Notes: generated by a model from the letters alone, not told the origin. 64,000 bases of DNA from Flavobacterium soyae (GCF_021245985.1 NZ_JAJQXA010000005.1:124001-188000), one strand, 5' to 3'; positions 53,622 to 63,188 are shown, numbered from the stretch's first letter. Made by a program: numbers and translations.

Positions 53622-54821
53622 ATGAAATTAAATTTTAAAAACAGCATCTTTTTTTTAGGAATCATTGGCCTGTTTTCCAGTTTTGAAGGTCATCAAAACT
53701 TGGATAAAAAAATAATTATTGAAAACAAATTAGGCTTTGACAGGATTGGAGAAATAGTTTCAATAGATCTTAAAAAGTCGAAAGCTTTTTCTTCTCTTAA
53801 AAATTATAATGATGTATTGGTGAAAAATGAAAAAGGAGAATTATTAGTGACGCAATTGCTTGATAATAATCTTGACGGAACTCCGGACGAATTATTGTTT
53901 CAGGCAGCAGTTCCAGCTTTGTCTAAAGTAATCTATACCGTTTTTATTGATGCCAAAGAAGCTCTAAAAAGACCAACAGCTGCTCTCACCACTTATGCCC
54001 GTTTTGTTCCCGAGCGAATCGATGATTTTGCATGGGAGAATGATAAAGTCGCTTTTAGAACCTATGGCCCTGAAGCACAGCGTTTGGTAGATGAAAGAAA
54101 AGAAGGAGGCACGCTCTCAAGCGGTATTGATATTTGGCTAAAAAAAGTAAACTATTCTATAATTGATTCCTGGTATACTAAAAATGTTACAGCTGCAGGA
54201 TATTATCACATTGACCACGGAGAAGGTTATGATCCTTATCATGTTGGGTACAGCAGAGGTACAGGTGGAACAGGAATTTGGGAAAAAGACAGTTTGTATA
54301 CGTCTAAAAATTTTCAAAAATATAGAGTAATTGCCAAAGGACCTTTACGAACAGTTTTTGAATTAGAATACCCAGCGTGGAGTAAATATGGCGTTAAAGA
54401 GGTCAAAAGAATTTCGCTTGATTTAGGGTCTAATTTCTCAAGATTCGAAAATAAAATCAGTTCAGCTTCTGAAATCCCAAATTATACGTTGGGTATTACG
54501 CTGCATCAGGAAAAAGGAAAAGTAAGTATCGACGCCAAAAAAGGAATTTTCCGTCATTGGGAACCTATGGATGATTCTTATGTAGGAGAAGGAATTGTCA
54601 TGGATCCAAAAGCTGTCAAAAAAGCATTCGACTATCATTCTAAAGCTGTTGACCAAAGCCAGATCCTAATTGTTACAGAACCTAAAAATAGCACATTAGT
54701 TTATTATGCAGGGTTTGCATGGCTCAAAAGCGGTCAGGTAAATTCAGTTGAAGAGTGGGATGCATTATTAGAAAAACAAGCACAATTAGTTCAGAGTCCA
54801 TTATTAGTTGAAATTCATTAA
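53622..54821 (+). CDS. DUF4861-family secreted protein
   Basis: A secreted protein with the hallmarks of DUF4861, a family found near lyases and unsaturated-uronate hydrolases in Bacteroidota PULs; its function is not established to my knowledge. ATG 53622 (MKLNFKNSIFFLGIIGLF) is preferred as signal-peptide start; ATG 53604 is an alternative 6 codons earlier. The mature part opens with an Ig-like strand region (IIIENKLGFDRIGEIVSIDL, LDNNLDGTPDELLFQ). A galactose-mutarotase-like beta-sandwich follows, with WYTKNVTAAGYYHIDHGEGYDPYHVG, GTGGTGIW and WEPMDDSYVGEGIVM. The His/Asp/Tyr-rich stretches could be an active site. It is 4 nt from the next GH43. Confidence 0.75.
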   Translation: MKLNFKNSIFFLGIIGLFSSFEGHQNLDKKIIIENKLGFDRIGEIVSIDLKKSKAFSSLKNYNDVLVKNEKGELLVTQLLDNNLDGTPDELLFQAAVPALSKVIYTVFIDAKEALKRPTAALTTYARFVPERIDDFAWENDKVAFRTYGPEAQRLVDERKEGGTLSSGIDIWLKKVNYSIIDSWYTKNVTAAGYYHIDHGEGYDPYHVGYSRGTGGTGIWEKDSLYTSKNFQKYRVIAKGPLRTVFELEYPAWSKYGVKEVKRISLDLGSNFSRFENKISSASEIPNYTLGITLHQEKGKVSIDAKKGIFRHWEPMDDSYVGEGIVMDPKAVKKAFDYHSKAVDQSQILIVTEPKNSTLVYYAGFAWLKSGQVNSVEEWDALLEKQAQLVQSPLLVEIH

Positions 54822-54824
54822 AGG

Positions 54825-56483
54825 ATGATAAATAAAAAAATAGTTTCTGCCCTTTTTATTTTGGTACTTAATAATAGTATTTCTATAAGCCAGAATATTA
54901 AAAATGCAGCAATACCTGACAAAGCAGCTTATGTGTCAGAGGTATGGAAGTCTGATCAGGGTGACGGTACATTTACCAATCCCATACTGCATGCAGATTA
55001 TTCTGATCCTGATGTTATTAGGGTTGACGATGATTTTTATATGACCGCAAGTAGTTTTAACTGTGCGCCGGGACTGCCTATCCTTCATTCGAAGGACTTA
55101 GTGAACTGGACTATTATCAATTATGCAGTTAACAAAATTGTTCCTGAAAAAGTTTTTGATATTCCCCAGCACAGTAAAGGAGTATGGGCGCCGTCAATTC
55201 GATATCATAAAAAAGAATTCTACATCTATTGGGGAGACCCTGATTTTGGGGTTTATATGGTTAAAACAAAGAATCCGGCAGGAGCCTGGGAAACACCGGT
55301 TTTGGTAATGGAAGGAAAAGGGATAATCGATCCGTGTCCATTATGGGATGGAGATAAAACCTATTTAATTCACGGATGGGCAGGAAGCAGAGCGGGCATA
55401 AACAGTCTGCTCACGATCAATGAGATGAACAATGAAGGAACAGCAGTAGTTGATCAAGGCAGGCACATATTTGACGGACATGATAAACACCATACAGTTG
55501 AGGGGCCTAAACTTTATAAAAAAGACGGTTATTATTATGTGTTTGCTCCGGCAGGCGGAGTCGAAACAGGATGGCAGCTGGTTTTAAGGTCAAAAAATAT
55601 ATATGGCCCTTATGAAGAAAAAATAGTTTTAGAACAAGGAAGCACCAAGATAAACGGGCCTCATCAGGGTGCATGGGTCACTATTCAAAATGGAGATTCG
55701 TGGTTTATGCATTTTCAGGATAAAGGAGTTTATGGAAGAGTTCTTCATCTGCAGGAAATTAAATGGACAAACGGATGGCCGCTTATGGGCAGGGATCTTG
55801 ACGGTAATGGCGTTGGGGAACCTATTTTAAGTTATAAAAAACCGGCAGTAGGAAAAACATATCCTATTGTTACACCTCAGGAATCAGACGATTTCAACGA
55901 TGGAAAACCCGGCATCCAATGGCAGTGGTATGGTAATCCTTCAATTACATGGAGTGCCCAGATTCCGGGAACTGATTATTTAAGACTGTTTTGCATTAGT
56001 AAAAAGCAGCTTCCAAATTTATGGGATGCTCCAAATTTATTATTACAAAAATTACCGGCAGAGAATTTCACAACAACCACTAAAGTGAAACTTAATATTG
56101 AATGGGATGCCGGGGGAAAAACAGCTGGTATCCTGATGATGGGACAATCTTACGCTTATGCGGGAATCACTTATGAAGAGGGAAGCTTTTGGGTAAAGCA
56201 GGTGATTTGCAATGAAGCGATAAAGGGTTCGAAAGAGAAAGTAATTGAAAAGAAAAAGCTTCAAAAAAACGAGATTTTTTTAAGAATGGAAGTTGCAGCT
56301 CCAGATGCTGCGTGTTTGTTCAGTTATAGTGAAGACGGTAAAAAATTTATGCCAATAGGCGAAGGTTTTAAAGCACAGAAAGATTTATGGATCAGTGCCA
56401 AAATGGGGTTGTTTTCAATGAGTGAAGCCAATGTAAGAATGGGCAGTTATGCTGATTTTGACTGGTTTAAAGTTTCGAAATAA
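54825..56483 (+). CDS. GH43 glycosidase (xylosidase/arabinofuranosidase type) with C2 domain
   Basis: Predicted secreted inverting GH43 enzyme, 552 aa, signal peptide about 1-23. The propeller (~45-345) holds base Asp in ADYSDPDVIRV, modulator Asp in GIIDPCPLWD and acid Glu in HTVEGPKLYKK. SSFNCAPGLPILHSKDLVNW is the classic first-blade sequence of beta-xylosidase-like GH43s. The C-terminal ~190 residues (SDDFNDGKPGIQWQW ... GSYADFDWFKVSK) are a concanavalin-like C2 sandwich. It starts 3 bases after the DUF4861 stop and is followed after 47 nt by GH88, so it is firmly within the operon. The sugar removed (xylose, arabinose or other) is uncertain. Confidence 0.9.
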   Translation: MINKKIVSALFILVLNNSISISQNIKNAAIPDKAAYVSEVWKSDQGDGTFTNPILHADYSDPDVIRVDDDFYMTASSFNCAPGLPILHSKDLVNWTIINYAVNKIVPEKVFDIPQHSKGVWAPSIRYHKKEFYIYWGDPDFGVYMVKTKNPAGAWETPVLVMEGKGIIDPCPLWDGDKTYLIHGWAGSRAGINSLLTINEMNNEGTAVVDQGRHIFDGHDKHHTVEGPKLYKKDGYYYVFAPAGGVETGWQLVLRSKNIYGPYEEKIVLEQGSTKINGPHQGAWVTIQNGDSWFMHFQDKGVYGRVLHLQEIKWTNGWPLMGRDLDGNGVGEPILSYKKPAVGKTYPIVTPQESDDFNDGKPGIQWQWYGNPSITWSAQIPGTDYLRLFCISKKQLPNLWDAPNLLLQKLPAENFTTTTKVKLNIEWDAGGKTAGILMMGQSYAYAGITYEEGSFWVKQVICNEAIKGSKEKVIEKKKLQKNEIFLRMEVAAPDAACLFSYSEDGKKFMPIGEGFKAQKDLWISAKMGLFSMSEANVRMGSYADFDWFKVSK

Positions 56484-56530
56484 ATTAGAATTAAAGTATA
56501 AGAAAAGAATAAAATTAAAAATTGTAATAA

Positions 56531-57775
56531 ATGAAAATAACTAAGAAGATCCTTTTTTTTGCAGTAATAATTGCAATGGTCAGTTTTCAAAGAGATGAGA
56601 AGAAGAATTTTGATATAGATAAAAATTTAGATTATTGCGTTGCTCAAGCCAATAAAACTCTTGCCGTTATGCCAGATACTTTAGCTATTCCCAGAAATAT
56701 AGCCCCGGGATCTAAGCAATGGCGTTTTGTAGGATATGAGGATTGGACGAGTGGTTTCTGGCCAGGGATCTTGTGGTATCTTTATGAATATACAGGAGAT
56801 GTTAAATGGAAAGAAAAGGCAGATAAATACAGCCGTTTTTTAACCCCTTTGGCAATGCGTACCGCAACAGATCATGACCTTGGTTTTCAAATGTACTGCA
56901 GTTTTGGAAACGGCTACAGGCTAACCGGTAACAAAGAATATAAAGATATTTTCGTAAAAGCTTCTGATACATTGTCTAAATTATACAATCCTAAAGCAGG
57001 CACAATCTTGTCCTGGCCTGGTATGCGTGAGAAAATGAACTGGCCTCATAATACCATTATAGACAATATGATTAATTTGGAAATGTTGTTTGAAGCATCA
57101 AAAAACGGCGGCGGCAGATCATTATATAATATGGCAGTTAAACATGCTGAGGTAACTATGGAGAATCAGTTTAGGGCTGACAATTCTGTTTATCATGTAG
57201 TAGTTTACGATACTGTGACCGGGAAGAAGATAAAAGCAGTTACGCATCAGGGGTATTCTGATGAAAGTATGTGGGCCAGAGGACAGGGCTGGGCTATTTA
57301 CGGTTATACCATGGTTTACAGAGAAACCAAAGACCCTAAATTTTTAGATTTTGCTCATAAGGTGACAAAAGTATATCTGGATCGTCTGCCAAAAGATTTA
57401 ATTCCTTATTGGGATTTTGATGTCCCAAATATTACAAAAGAACCCCGAGATGCTTCTGCAGCAGCCTTAACAGCATCAGGCTTAATCGAACTTTCTACTT
57501 ATACTGCCGATAAGGAGCTTGCAAAAGAATATTTAAGTAAAGCTGAAGGCATGCTGAAGGAATTGTCAACGAAAAGATATAAAAGCGGTAATAAAAACCC
57601 GGCATTCCTGCTTCATTCAACGGGTCATTATCCTAATAAAAGCGAAATTGATTATTCTATTATTTATGCCGATTATTATTATATAGAAGCACTGCTCCGT
57701 TTAAAGAAACTTAAGGCCGGGAAGGATTTGTTTACACCTCTTTTTCCGGCTAAAGAAATTACGTTGAAAAAATAA
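56531..57775 (+). CDS. GH88 unsaturated glucuronyl hydrolase
   Basis: A 414-aa (alpha/alpha)6-barrel enzyme that hydrates and releases the 4,5-unsaturated uronic acid left by polysaccharide lyases. The two family Asp residues are seen at Asp178 in TIIDNMINLEML and Asp244 in HQGYSDESMWARGQGWAIYGY. DWTSGFWPGILWYLYEYTGD and DHDLGFQMYCSFGNGY match substrate-pocket helices, and PRDASAAALTASGLIEL the last ones. The N-terminus (MKITKKILFFAVIIAMVSF) is a signal peptide, so it acts in the periplasm. Together with the lyase at 49540 it forms an elimination-hydration pair. Related GH105 is less likely given the GYSDESMWARGQ block. Confidence 0.92.
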   Translation: MKITKKILFFAVIIAMVSFQRDEKKNFDIDKNLDYCVAQANKTLAVMPDTLAIPRNIAPGSKQWRFVGYEDWTSGFWPGILWYLYEYTGDVKWKEKADKYSRFLTPLAMRTATDHDLGFQMYCSFGNGYRLTGNKEYKDIFVKASDTLSKLYNPKAGTILSWPGMREKMNWPHNTIIDNMINLEMLFEASKNGGGRSLYNMAVKHAEVTMENQFRADNSVYHVVVYDTVTGKKIKAVTHQGYSDESMWARGQGWAIYGYTMVYRETKDPKFLDFAHKVTKVYLDRLPKDLIPYWDFDVPNITKEPRDASAAALTASGLIELSTYTADKELAKEYLSKAEGMLKELSTKRYKSGNKNPAFLLHSTGHYPNKSEIDYSIIYADYYYIEALLRLKKLKAGKDLFTPLFPAKEITLKK

Positions 57776-57840
57776 CCACAAATAGTATCAGCAGTATGAA
57801 TCACAATACAGTTGATAATTAAACTAATCAAATAATAATT

Positions 57841-59157
57841 ATGAATAAAATATTTTTATGGTCAATCACGGCCGCCCTCGCAGGTTTTCTTTTTGGTTTT
57901 GATACTGTAGTGATTTCGGGTGCTGACACAAAATTACAGGAGCTTTGGCATACTTCAGATGTTTTTCATGGATCTGTAGTAATGGCAATGGCATTATGGG
58001 GTACAGTAATAGGAGCAATTTTTGGCGGGATTCCAACCAATACAATCGGCAGGAAAAAGACCCTTATCTGGATAGGAGTTTTATTTTTAGGTTCGGCCAT
58101 AGGTTCTTCACTGGCTAACGACCCTTGGACTTTTGCTTTTTTCCGTTTTTTAGGAGGATTAGGAATTGGCGCCTCAACAATTGCAGCACCTGCTTATGTA
58201 TCAGAAATTGCACCTGCAAAAGACAGAGGGCGTTTAGTATCGCTGTATCAATTTAATATAGTGCTAGGTATTTTGATAGCATTTTTATCTAATTATCTCC
58301 TGAGAGATGCTGGTGAAAATGCATGGAGATGGATGATTGGAGTAATGGCTTTTCCGGCATTTTTCTATACTATAATTGTTTTTGGTATTCCGGAAAGTCC
58401 AAGATGGCTGCTTTCTAAATCAAGACTTGATGAAGCAAAAACAGTCCTGCAGAAAATTGACCCATCAGCTAAAATGGAAGATTTGATGCTGGAGATGCAT
58501 GTTGGTGAAAATGAAGATCAAAAAGGAGAAACTATTTTTTTGAAGAAATACAGATTCCCACTGCTTTTAGCCTTTTTAATTGCAGTATTTAATCAATTTT
58601 CAGGAATTAATGCCTTTTTGTACTATGCGCCAAGAATTTTTGCGGAAGCAGGTTTAGAAGAGAGCGCCGCACTTATGAGCAGTGTAGGTATCGGTCTGAC
58701 TAATCTTGTGTTTACACTTTTTGGGGTTTTCCTTATTGATGTTCTCGGACGAAAAGTATTGATGTATATTGGATCTGTGGGATATATTATTTCTTTGGGA
58801 CTAGTCTCTGCAGCTTTCTTTCTTAAGTGGGAAGGAATGGCAGTGCCTATTTTTCTTTTTATGTTTATTGCTTCACATGCTATCGGGCAGGGAGCTGTAA
58901 TTTGGGTGTTTATTTCTGAAATTTTCCCGAATCACTTACGTGCCAGCGGACAGGCATTTGGTTCCTCAACACACTGGGTTTTGGCAGCAATTATTCCTTC
59001 GATGATTCCATTTTTATTCTCTACAATTGGAGCAGGGGTTGTGTTTTTGATCTTTGCTGTAATGATGGTGTTCCAGTTGCTTTTTGTCATTTTTATGATG
59101 CCGGAAACCAAAGGAAAATCTTTGGAAGAACTGCAGGAAACGGTTTTTAAACAGTAA
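57841..59157 (+). CDS. MFS sugar-porter (sugar:H+ symporter)
   Basis: An inner-membrane transporter of 438 aa with about 12 hydrophobic segments. Sugar-porter signatures are present: GFLFGFDTVVISGADTKLQ in helix 1, GRKKTL after helix 2, PESPRWLL after helix 6, FNQFSGINAFLYYAPRIF in helix 7, GRKVLM, and PETKGKSLEELQ at the C-terminus. It should take up a free monosaccharide (such as xylose, arabinose, galactose or a related sugar) released in the periplasm by the surrounding GH43/GH88/GH97 enzymes. It is in the same operon, 65 nt after GH88 and 17 nt before the last GH43. Confidence 0.93.
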   Translation: MNKIFLWSITAALAGFLFGFDTVVISGADTKLQELWHTSDVFHGSVVMAMALWGTVIGAIFGGIPTNTIGRKKTLIWIGVLFLGSAIGSSLANDPWTFAFFRFLGGLGIGASTIAAPAYVSEIAPAKDRGRLVSLYQFNIVLGILIAFLSNYLLRDAGENAWRWMIGVMAFPAFFYTIIVFGIPESPRWLLSKSRLDEAKTVLQKIDPSAKMEDLMLEMHVGENEDQKGETIFLKKYRFPLLLAFLIAVFNQFSGINAFLYYAPRIFAEAGLEESAALMSSVGIGLTNLVFTLFGVFLIDVLGRKVLMYIGSVGYIISLGLVSAAFFLKWEGMAVPIFLFMFIASHAIGQGAVIWVFISEIFPNHLRASGQAFGSSTHWVLAAIIPSMIPFLFSTIGAGVVFLIFAVMMVFQLLFVIFMMPETKGKSLEELQETVFKQ

Positions 59158-59174
59158 CAGAAAAATAAAAGCTG

Positions 59175-60773
59175 ATGTTTAAAAGATTAAAATTTATACT
59201 TTTCATCTGTTTATTTCTGTTTAGAATTAATGGTGCTTTTTCGCAGGAAAAAGTAAAATGGGGAGATTGGCAGACTTGGGGAGATCAAAACGATGGAACG
59301 TATAAGAATCCAATAATTCCGGCTGATTATAGTGATTTGGACTGTATAAGGGTTGGGAAGGATTACTATGCAGTTTCTTCAACTTTTCAATATTCTCCCG
59401 GTTTTGTTATTTTACATTCTCAGGATTTAGTGAATTGGAGTATCATCAGCCATGCCGTGAATGATATTACAAAAATTTCACCAGAGATGAATTGGGATAA
59501 GATGAATACTTATGGCAGAGGTATTTGGGCTGGAGCTATTCGTTATCATCAGAGTAAATTTTGGATTTATTTTGGCGATCCCGATCAAGGCTATTTTATG
59601 ACAACGGCGCCAAAAGCAGAAGGTCCATGGGAGCCGGTTACTCAGGTTCTCGCAGCAAAAGGATGGGATGATGGCTGCCCGTTTTGGGATAATGACGGAC
59701 AAGGTTATTTTATAGGAACCAACTTTGCCGATGGATATAAAATACATCTGTTTAAAATGACTTCTGATGGTAAAAATTTGATTAAAGAATCAGATAAGAT
59801 ATTATATCAGTCTAAAGGGAGCGAGGCCAACAAGCTATTTAAAATTAAGGATACTTATTATCACTTTTTTTCTGAGGTTAAAGACAGTGGAAGGGTAGTA
59901 ATGATGGAACGATCTAAGAGTATTTACGGCCCATATGAAGGACCAAAGCAGTTAAGTTATGCTCAAAAGGAATATAATGAACCCAATCAGGGAGGGATTG
60001 TTCAAACTCAAAACGGAGATTGGTATTTTTTGACGCATCACGGTACTGGTGACTGGTCCGGCAGAAATATGAGTTTACTGCCCGTTTTGTGGATAGATGG
60101 ATGGCCAATTTTAGGAAATCCGGATAGTAATCAGATTGGTTCAATGGTTTGGTCAGGAAAGAAACCTGTTTCGGGAAAGAAAAAGATAAAGCCGCAAACA
60201 AGTGACGATTTCAATACAACAAAACTTACTCAACAATGGGAATGGAATTATCAGCCCAGAGCTGATAAATGGTCATTAACAGAACGTAAGGGATGGCTTA
60301 GATTAAAAGCTTTTCGGCCTTTAGAGGAAAATAATATAGTAAAAGCAGGTAATACCATAACGCAGCGTTCTTTTAGAACTTCGTTTAATGAAGTTATTGT
60401 TAAGTTAGATTTACAAGGAATGACTAAAGGCCAAAAATCAGGATTAACCCATTTTGGTTCTCCTGACTATGCATCTTTAGGTGTAGTGTATGATGGTGTG
60501 GTAAAAAAAATAGAATATAAAACTAAAAACTCAGTTGTATCGGGCGATACTATTTTGAGCAATAATTTGTGGTTAAAATCAATATGGGGACTAGACGGAA
60601 TAAGCCAATTTTATTACAGTACAGATGGATCAGAATTTATTCCATTTGGTGATCCTTATCAACTTATGTGGGGTTCATATCGCGGTGATAGAATAGGTAT
60701 TTATACATACAATAATGATTCAGATACAGGATACTTAGATATAGATTATTTTAATTATCGTTTAGAGAAATAA
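59175..60773 (+). CDS. GH43 glycosidase, last gene of the second PUL
   Basis: Predicted secreted GH43 enzyme, 532 aa, signal peptide ending AFSQ (about residue 23). The first blade has PADYSDLDCIRVGKDYYAVSSTFQYSPGFVILHSQDLVNW. The base Asp is present, but the following Pro of SDPD is Leu. The modulator Asp is in WDDGCPFWDNDG, and the acid Glu is probably in SEANKLFKIKD. The C-terminal ~190 residues (SDDFNTTKLTQQWEW ... GYLDIDYFNYRLEK) form a C2 sandwich. It is a distant relative of the GH43 at 54825, so the two probably cut different linkages. A strong bidirectional hairpin follows. Confidence 0.88.
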   Translation: MFKRLKFILFICLFLFRINGAFSQEKVKWGDWQTWGDQNDGTYKNPIIPADYSDLDCIRVGKDYYAVSSTFQYSPGFVILHSQDLVNWSIISHAVNDITKISPEMNWDKMNTYGRGIWAGAIRYHQSKFWIYFGDPDQGYFMTTAPKAEGPWEPVTQVLAAKGWDDGCPFWDNDGQGYFIGTNFADGYKIHLFKMTSDGKNLIKESDKILYQSKGSEANKLFKIKDTYYHFFSEVKDSGRVVMMERSKSIYGPYEGPKQLSYAQKEYNEPNQGGIVQTQNGDWYFLTHHGTGDWSGRNMSLLPVLWIDGWPILGNPDSNQIGSMVWSGKKPVSGKKKIKPQTSDDFNTTKLTQQWEWNYQPRADKWSLTERKGWLRLKAFRPLEENNIVKAGNTITQRSFRTSFNEVIVKLDLQGMTKGQKSGLTHFGSPDYASLGVVYDGVVKKIEYKTKNSVVSGDTILSNNLWLKSIWGLDGISQFYYSTDGSEFIPFGDPYQLMWGSYRGDRIGIYTYNNDSDTGYLDIDYFNYRLEK

Positions 60774-60910
60774 TAAATTTTATTGGATAAGGAAAAGAAT
60801 AAAGGGATAGAATAGTGTTTAAGTTTTTTGAGTATTTAATATATTTAAGACCGTTCTTTATTCCATCAATGATTTTATAATGCATTCAAAATTTTGGACG
60901 AATTTATAAT

Positions 60911-60965
60911 TAAATCTAAAAGAAATAAGCCCGATACAATATCGGGCTTATTTCTTTTAGATTTA
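60911..60965. terminator. Strong bidirectional terminator
   Basis: A perfect 26-bp inverted repeat (60911-60936 with 60940-60965) with a 3-nt loop; the core is AAGCCCGATA/TATCGGGCTT. It lies between the convergent GH43 and GH42 genes and ends 5 nt from the GH42 stop codon. Confidence 0.88.
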
Positions 60966-60970
60966 TTCTA

Positions 60971-63112
60971 TTACTGTTCCTGCCAGATAACAACCTCTGC
61001 GGGTTTAAGATTTTTTTGTCCAATCAATATTTTTGCCTTTTCAGGTACAGGGATTTCTTGATTTTCAGAAGAATAGTTTAGTCCAAACCAAAACCCGTTA
61101 CTGTATTCTGCCAGTACACCTTCCGGTAGTGAAAGAACAGGTACTTCGGCTTTTTTGAATATCTTGTTAAGTATCTGCCTTTCCAGTTTTCCATCATCTG
61201 TATCAGCTCCTATATAAGTCACAGTTCCTTTGCCAAGCTGTCGGTGCAGTACAGCCGCTTTATCTTTATAAAACTGATCGTCATATTCTGCCCAGACTGC
61301 AGTATTATTCTTTGGGGTTATAATATCGCCCCAATTGTTCCAGTCATAAAAGTTATTATCCATTTTAATTTTTCCCATTAAAGAAACAGGCAGGAGGTCA
61401 AAATAGATTTCCTCAGCACCAATTAATTCCAGTATTGGTTTTTGAAATACAGCTTCCCAGAGATGCGCTTCCCTGTCTTTCTGGCCTGTGCGGCAAGTAA
61501 GAACCAGGTGCCCTCCATTCTCAACATAAGTTTTCCATCTTGCTGTAAGCTTTTCATCCAGAAGCTGATATGCAGGTGCTATCAAAAAAGGATAATCAGA
61601 GAAATCTTTGCTTTCGTCAATCACATCTACCGGTGCGCCAAATGATTTAAGTGCTTTATAGTAACGGCCAGCGTGTGCCATATAATCCCATTGATTGGTC
61701 TGCGGCTGATATTCCATTTCCCATCGGTTATCAGGATTGTATAAAACTGCCGTTTTTCTTTTCAGAAGTGCTTCGGGCGTTTTTACTTCAGGTTTATATG
61801 CTGTACGCAGCTCTTTTAGTTCTTTGATTACCTTAATGTATTCATTTCCGGAACGGCTTACTGTGATGCCGTCTGTTTTCATTATACCGTAGTGATATTG
61901 TTCTCCTCCCGATAACGGCTGTCTGAAGCGGTAATTGCATACAAATTTATTGCCTCCTGACATCACATGATACATCCACATTCGTACGGCTCCGGGCATT
62001 GTCTGAGGGTTAAACAATCCCCAGTTTACCTGCCCTGGCTGAAGTTCCATTACACCGCTCACGCCGTTAATCGGTCTGAAAAAATCATTAGAGAATCCAA
62101 TACTGGCTGCTGATCCCATACGAAAACCCTGTACTCCTTGTCCTAAGTCATAACCTTCTGCGAGATATTTGGTATAAGTCTGGAAATCGAGCTCTTTCAT
62201 TCTCAGCGGATCTACGGCTGAATGCAGTGGCATCAAATTGGTGGTTACCCATTGTGCGGGTTTAATATATTTTCGTAATATATTTTTCTGTGAGATAATA
62301 AACCTCGCAGCTTCATCGGCAGTAAAACGTTTAAAATCTAAAATGGCATGCGGATTGGCCTGTTGTACGAGTTCTTTCTGATTAGGAATTCGTATCTGCT
62401 CAAAATTATTATAGGCCTGACTCCAAAAAGCATTTCCCCAGACTTTATTTAAGTTTTCAATGTTTTTATATTTACTTCTCAGCCATTCTCTGTAAGAGAT
62501 TTGTGCATTTTCGCTATAATCAAAAGAAGCGCCATAATGAGAAGGTTCATTGTCAATCTGCCATCCCCAGACAGTTTTATTGCTGCCATAGCGTTTGGCC
62601 AGCAGTGTTACAATTTTGGACCAGTATTGCTCATAGGTTTTGCTGGACCAGGATGCCTGCTGTCTGGCTCCATGCTGAATGGTGCGCCCTTCTGCATTGA
62701 CCATCAGTATATCGGGGTGTTTTTGTGTAAGCCATACCGGAGGAGTCGGAGTTGGAGTGCATAATACCACTTTAAGATGATACTTTTCCGCAAGGGCAAC
62801 AGCTTTATCCAGCCATTCAAAATTGTATTTTCCTTCCTCGGGTTCCATTGTCGACCAGGCAAATTCACCATAATGAGTAAATTCGAAACCTAACTCTGAC
62901 ATTTTTTTGATATCCCTTTCCCAGTCTGCTTCAGGCCATTGTTCAGGGTAGTAATAGCTTCCTACAAGCATCAGGTCTTTTTTATTAAAAAAAGCTTCCG
63001 GGTTCTGAGAGAAAGACATTTGTGAGAGCAGCAGCATTATAACTGCAGCTGTCTTATTGCTTTGAATAAGACTGTCGTAAAATATTTTTAAGATCTGATT
63101 TATCTGTTGCAT
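60971..63112 (-). CDS. Secreted beta-galactosidase, GH42 (second copy)
   Basis: Predicted GH42 retaining beta-galactosidase, 713 aa. A hydrophobic export segment lies at about 22-36 (AAVIMLLLSQMSFSQ), preceded by an unusually long N-terminal stretch. The barrel opens SYYYPEQWPEADWERDI. The acid/base is Glu in QIDNEPS, and the nucleophile Glu in VMELQPGQVNWG. Middle and C-terminal domains match the first GH42 throughout. It is transcribed alone on the - strand between two terminators, although it sits beside the + strand PUL. Its promoter carries the same 25-bp motif as the SusC at 30977-34063, so it probably belongs to that regulon. Confidence 0.92.
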   Translation of the reverse strand: MQQINQILKIFYDSLIQSNKTAAVIMLLLSQMSFSQNPEAFFNKKDLMLVGSYYYPEQWPEADWERDIKKMSELGFEFTHYGEFAWSTMEPEEGKYNFEWLDKAVALAEKYHLKVVLCTPTPTPPVWLTQKHPDILMVNAEGRTIQHGARQQASWSSKTYEQYWSKIVTLLAKRYGSNKTVWGWQIDNEPSHYGASFDYSENAQISYREWLRSKYKNIENLNKVWGNAFWSQAYNNFEQIRIPNQKELVQQANPHAILDFKRFTADEAARFIISQKNILRKYIKPAQWVTTNLMPLHSAVDPLRMKELDFQTYTKYLAEGYDLGQGVQGFRMGSAASIGFSNDFFRPINGVSGVMELQPGQVNWGLFNPQTMPGAVRMWMYHVMSGGNKFVCNYRFRQPLSGGEQYHYGIMKTDGITVSRSGNEYIKVIKELKELRTAYKPEVKTPEALLKRKTAVLYNPDNRWEMEYQPQTNQWDYMAHAGRYYKALKSFGAPVDVIDESKDFSDYPFLIAPAYQLLDEKLTARWKTYVENGGHLVLTCRTGQKDREAHLWEAVFQKPILELIGAEEIYFDLLPVSLMGKIKMDNNFYDWNNWGDIITPKNNTAVWAEYDDQFYKDKAAVLHRQLGKGTVTYIGADTDDGKLERQILNKIFKKAEVPVLSLPEGVLAEYSNGFWFGLNYSSENQEIPVPEKAKILIGQKNLKPAEVVIWQEQ

Positions 63113-63136
63113 GATAAATTAAAATTATGTGTATTC

Positions 63137-63188
63137 CAAAAGTATATTTTAATTGAACAATTACTATTCTGAACTGTTTGTTAAAACT
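63137..63188 (-). promoter_or_regulatory. GH42 promoter: TACTTTTG -10 box plus shared 25-bp motif
   Basis: On the - strand, TACTTTTG (63144-63137) is a perfect TAnnTTTG box 24 nt before the ATG. The motif at 63188-63164 has the core TTTAACAAACAGTTCA, identical to the SusC promoter at 34104-34155. The 19-bp spacing from motif to -10 is the same in both, and 20 of 25 motif positions agree. Confidence 0.65.
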
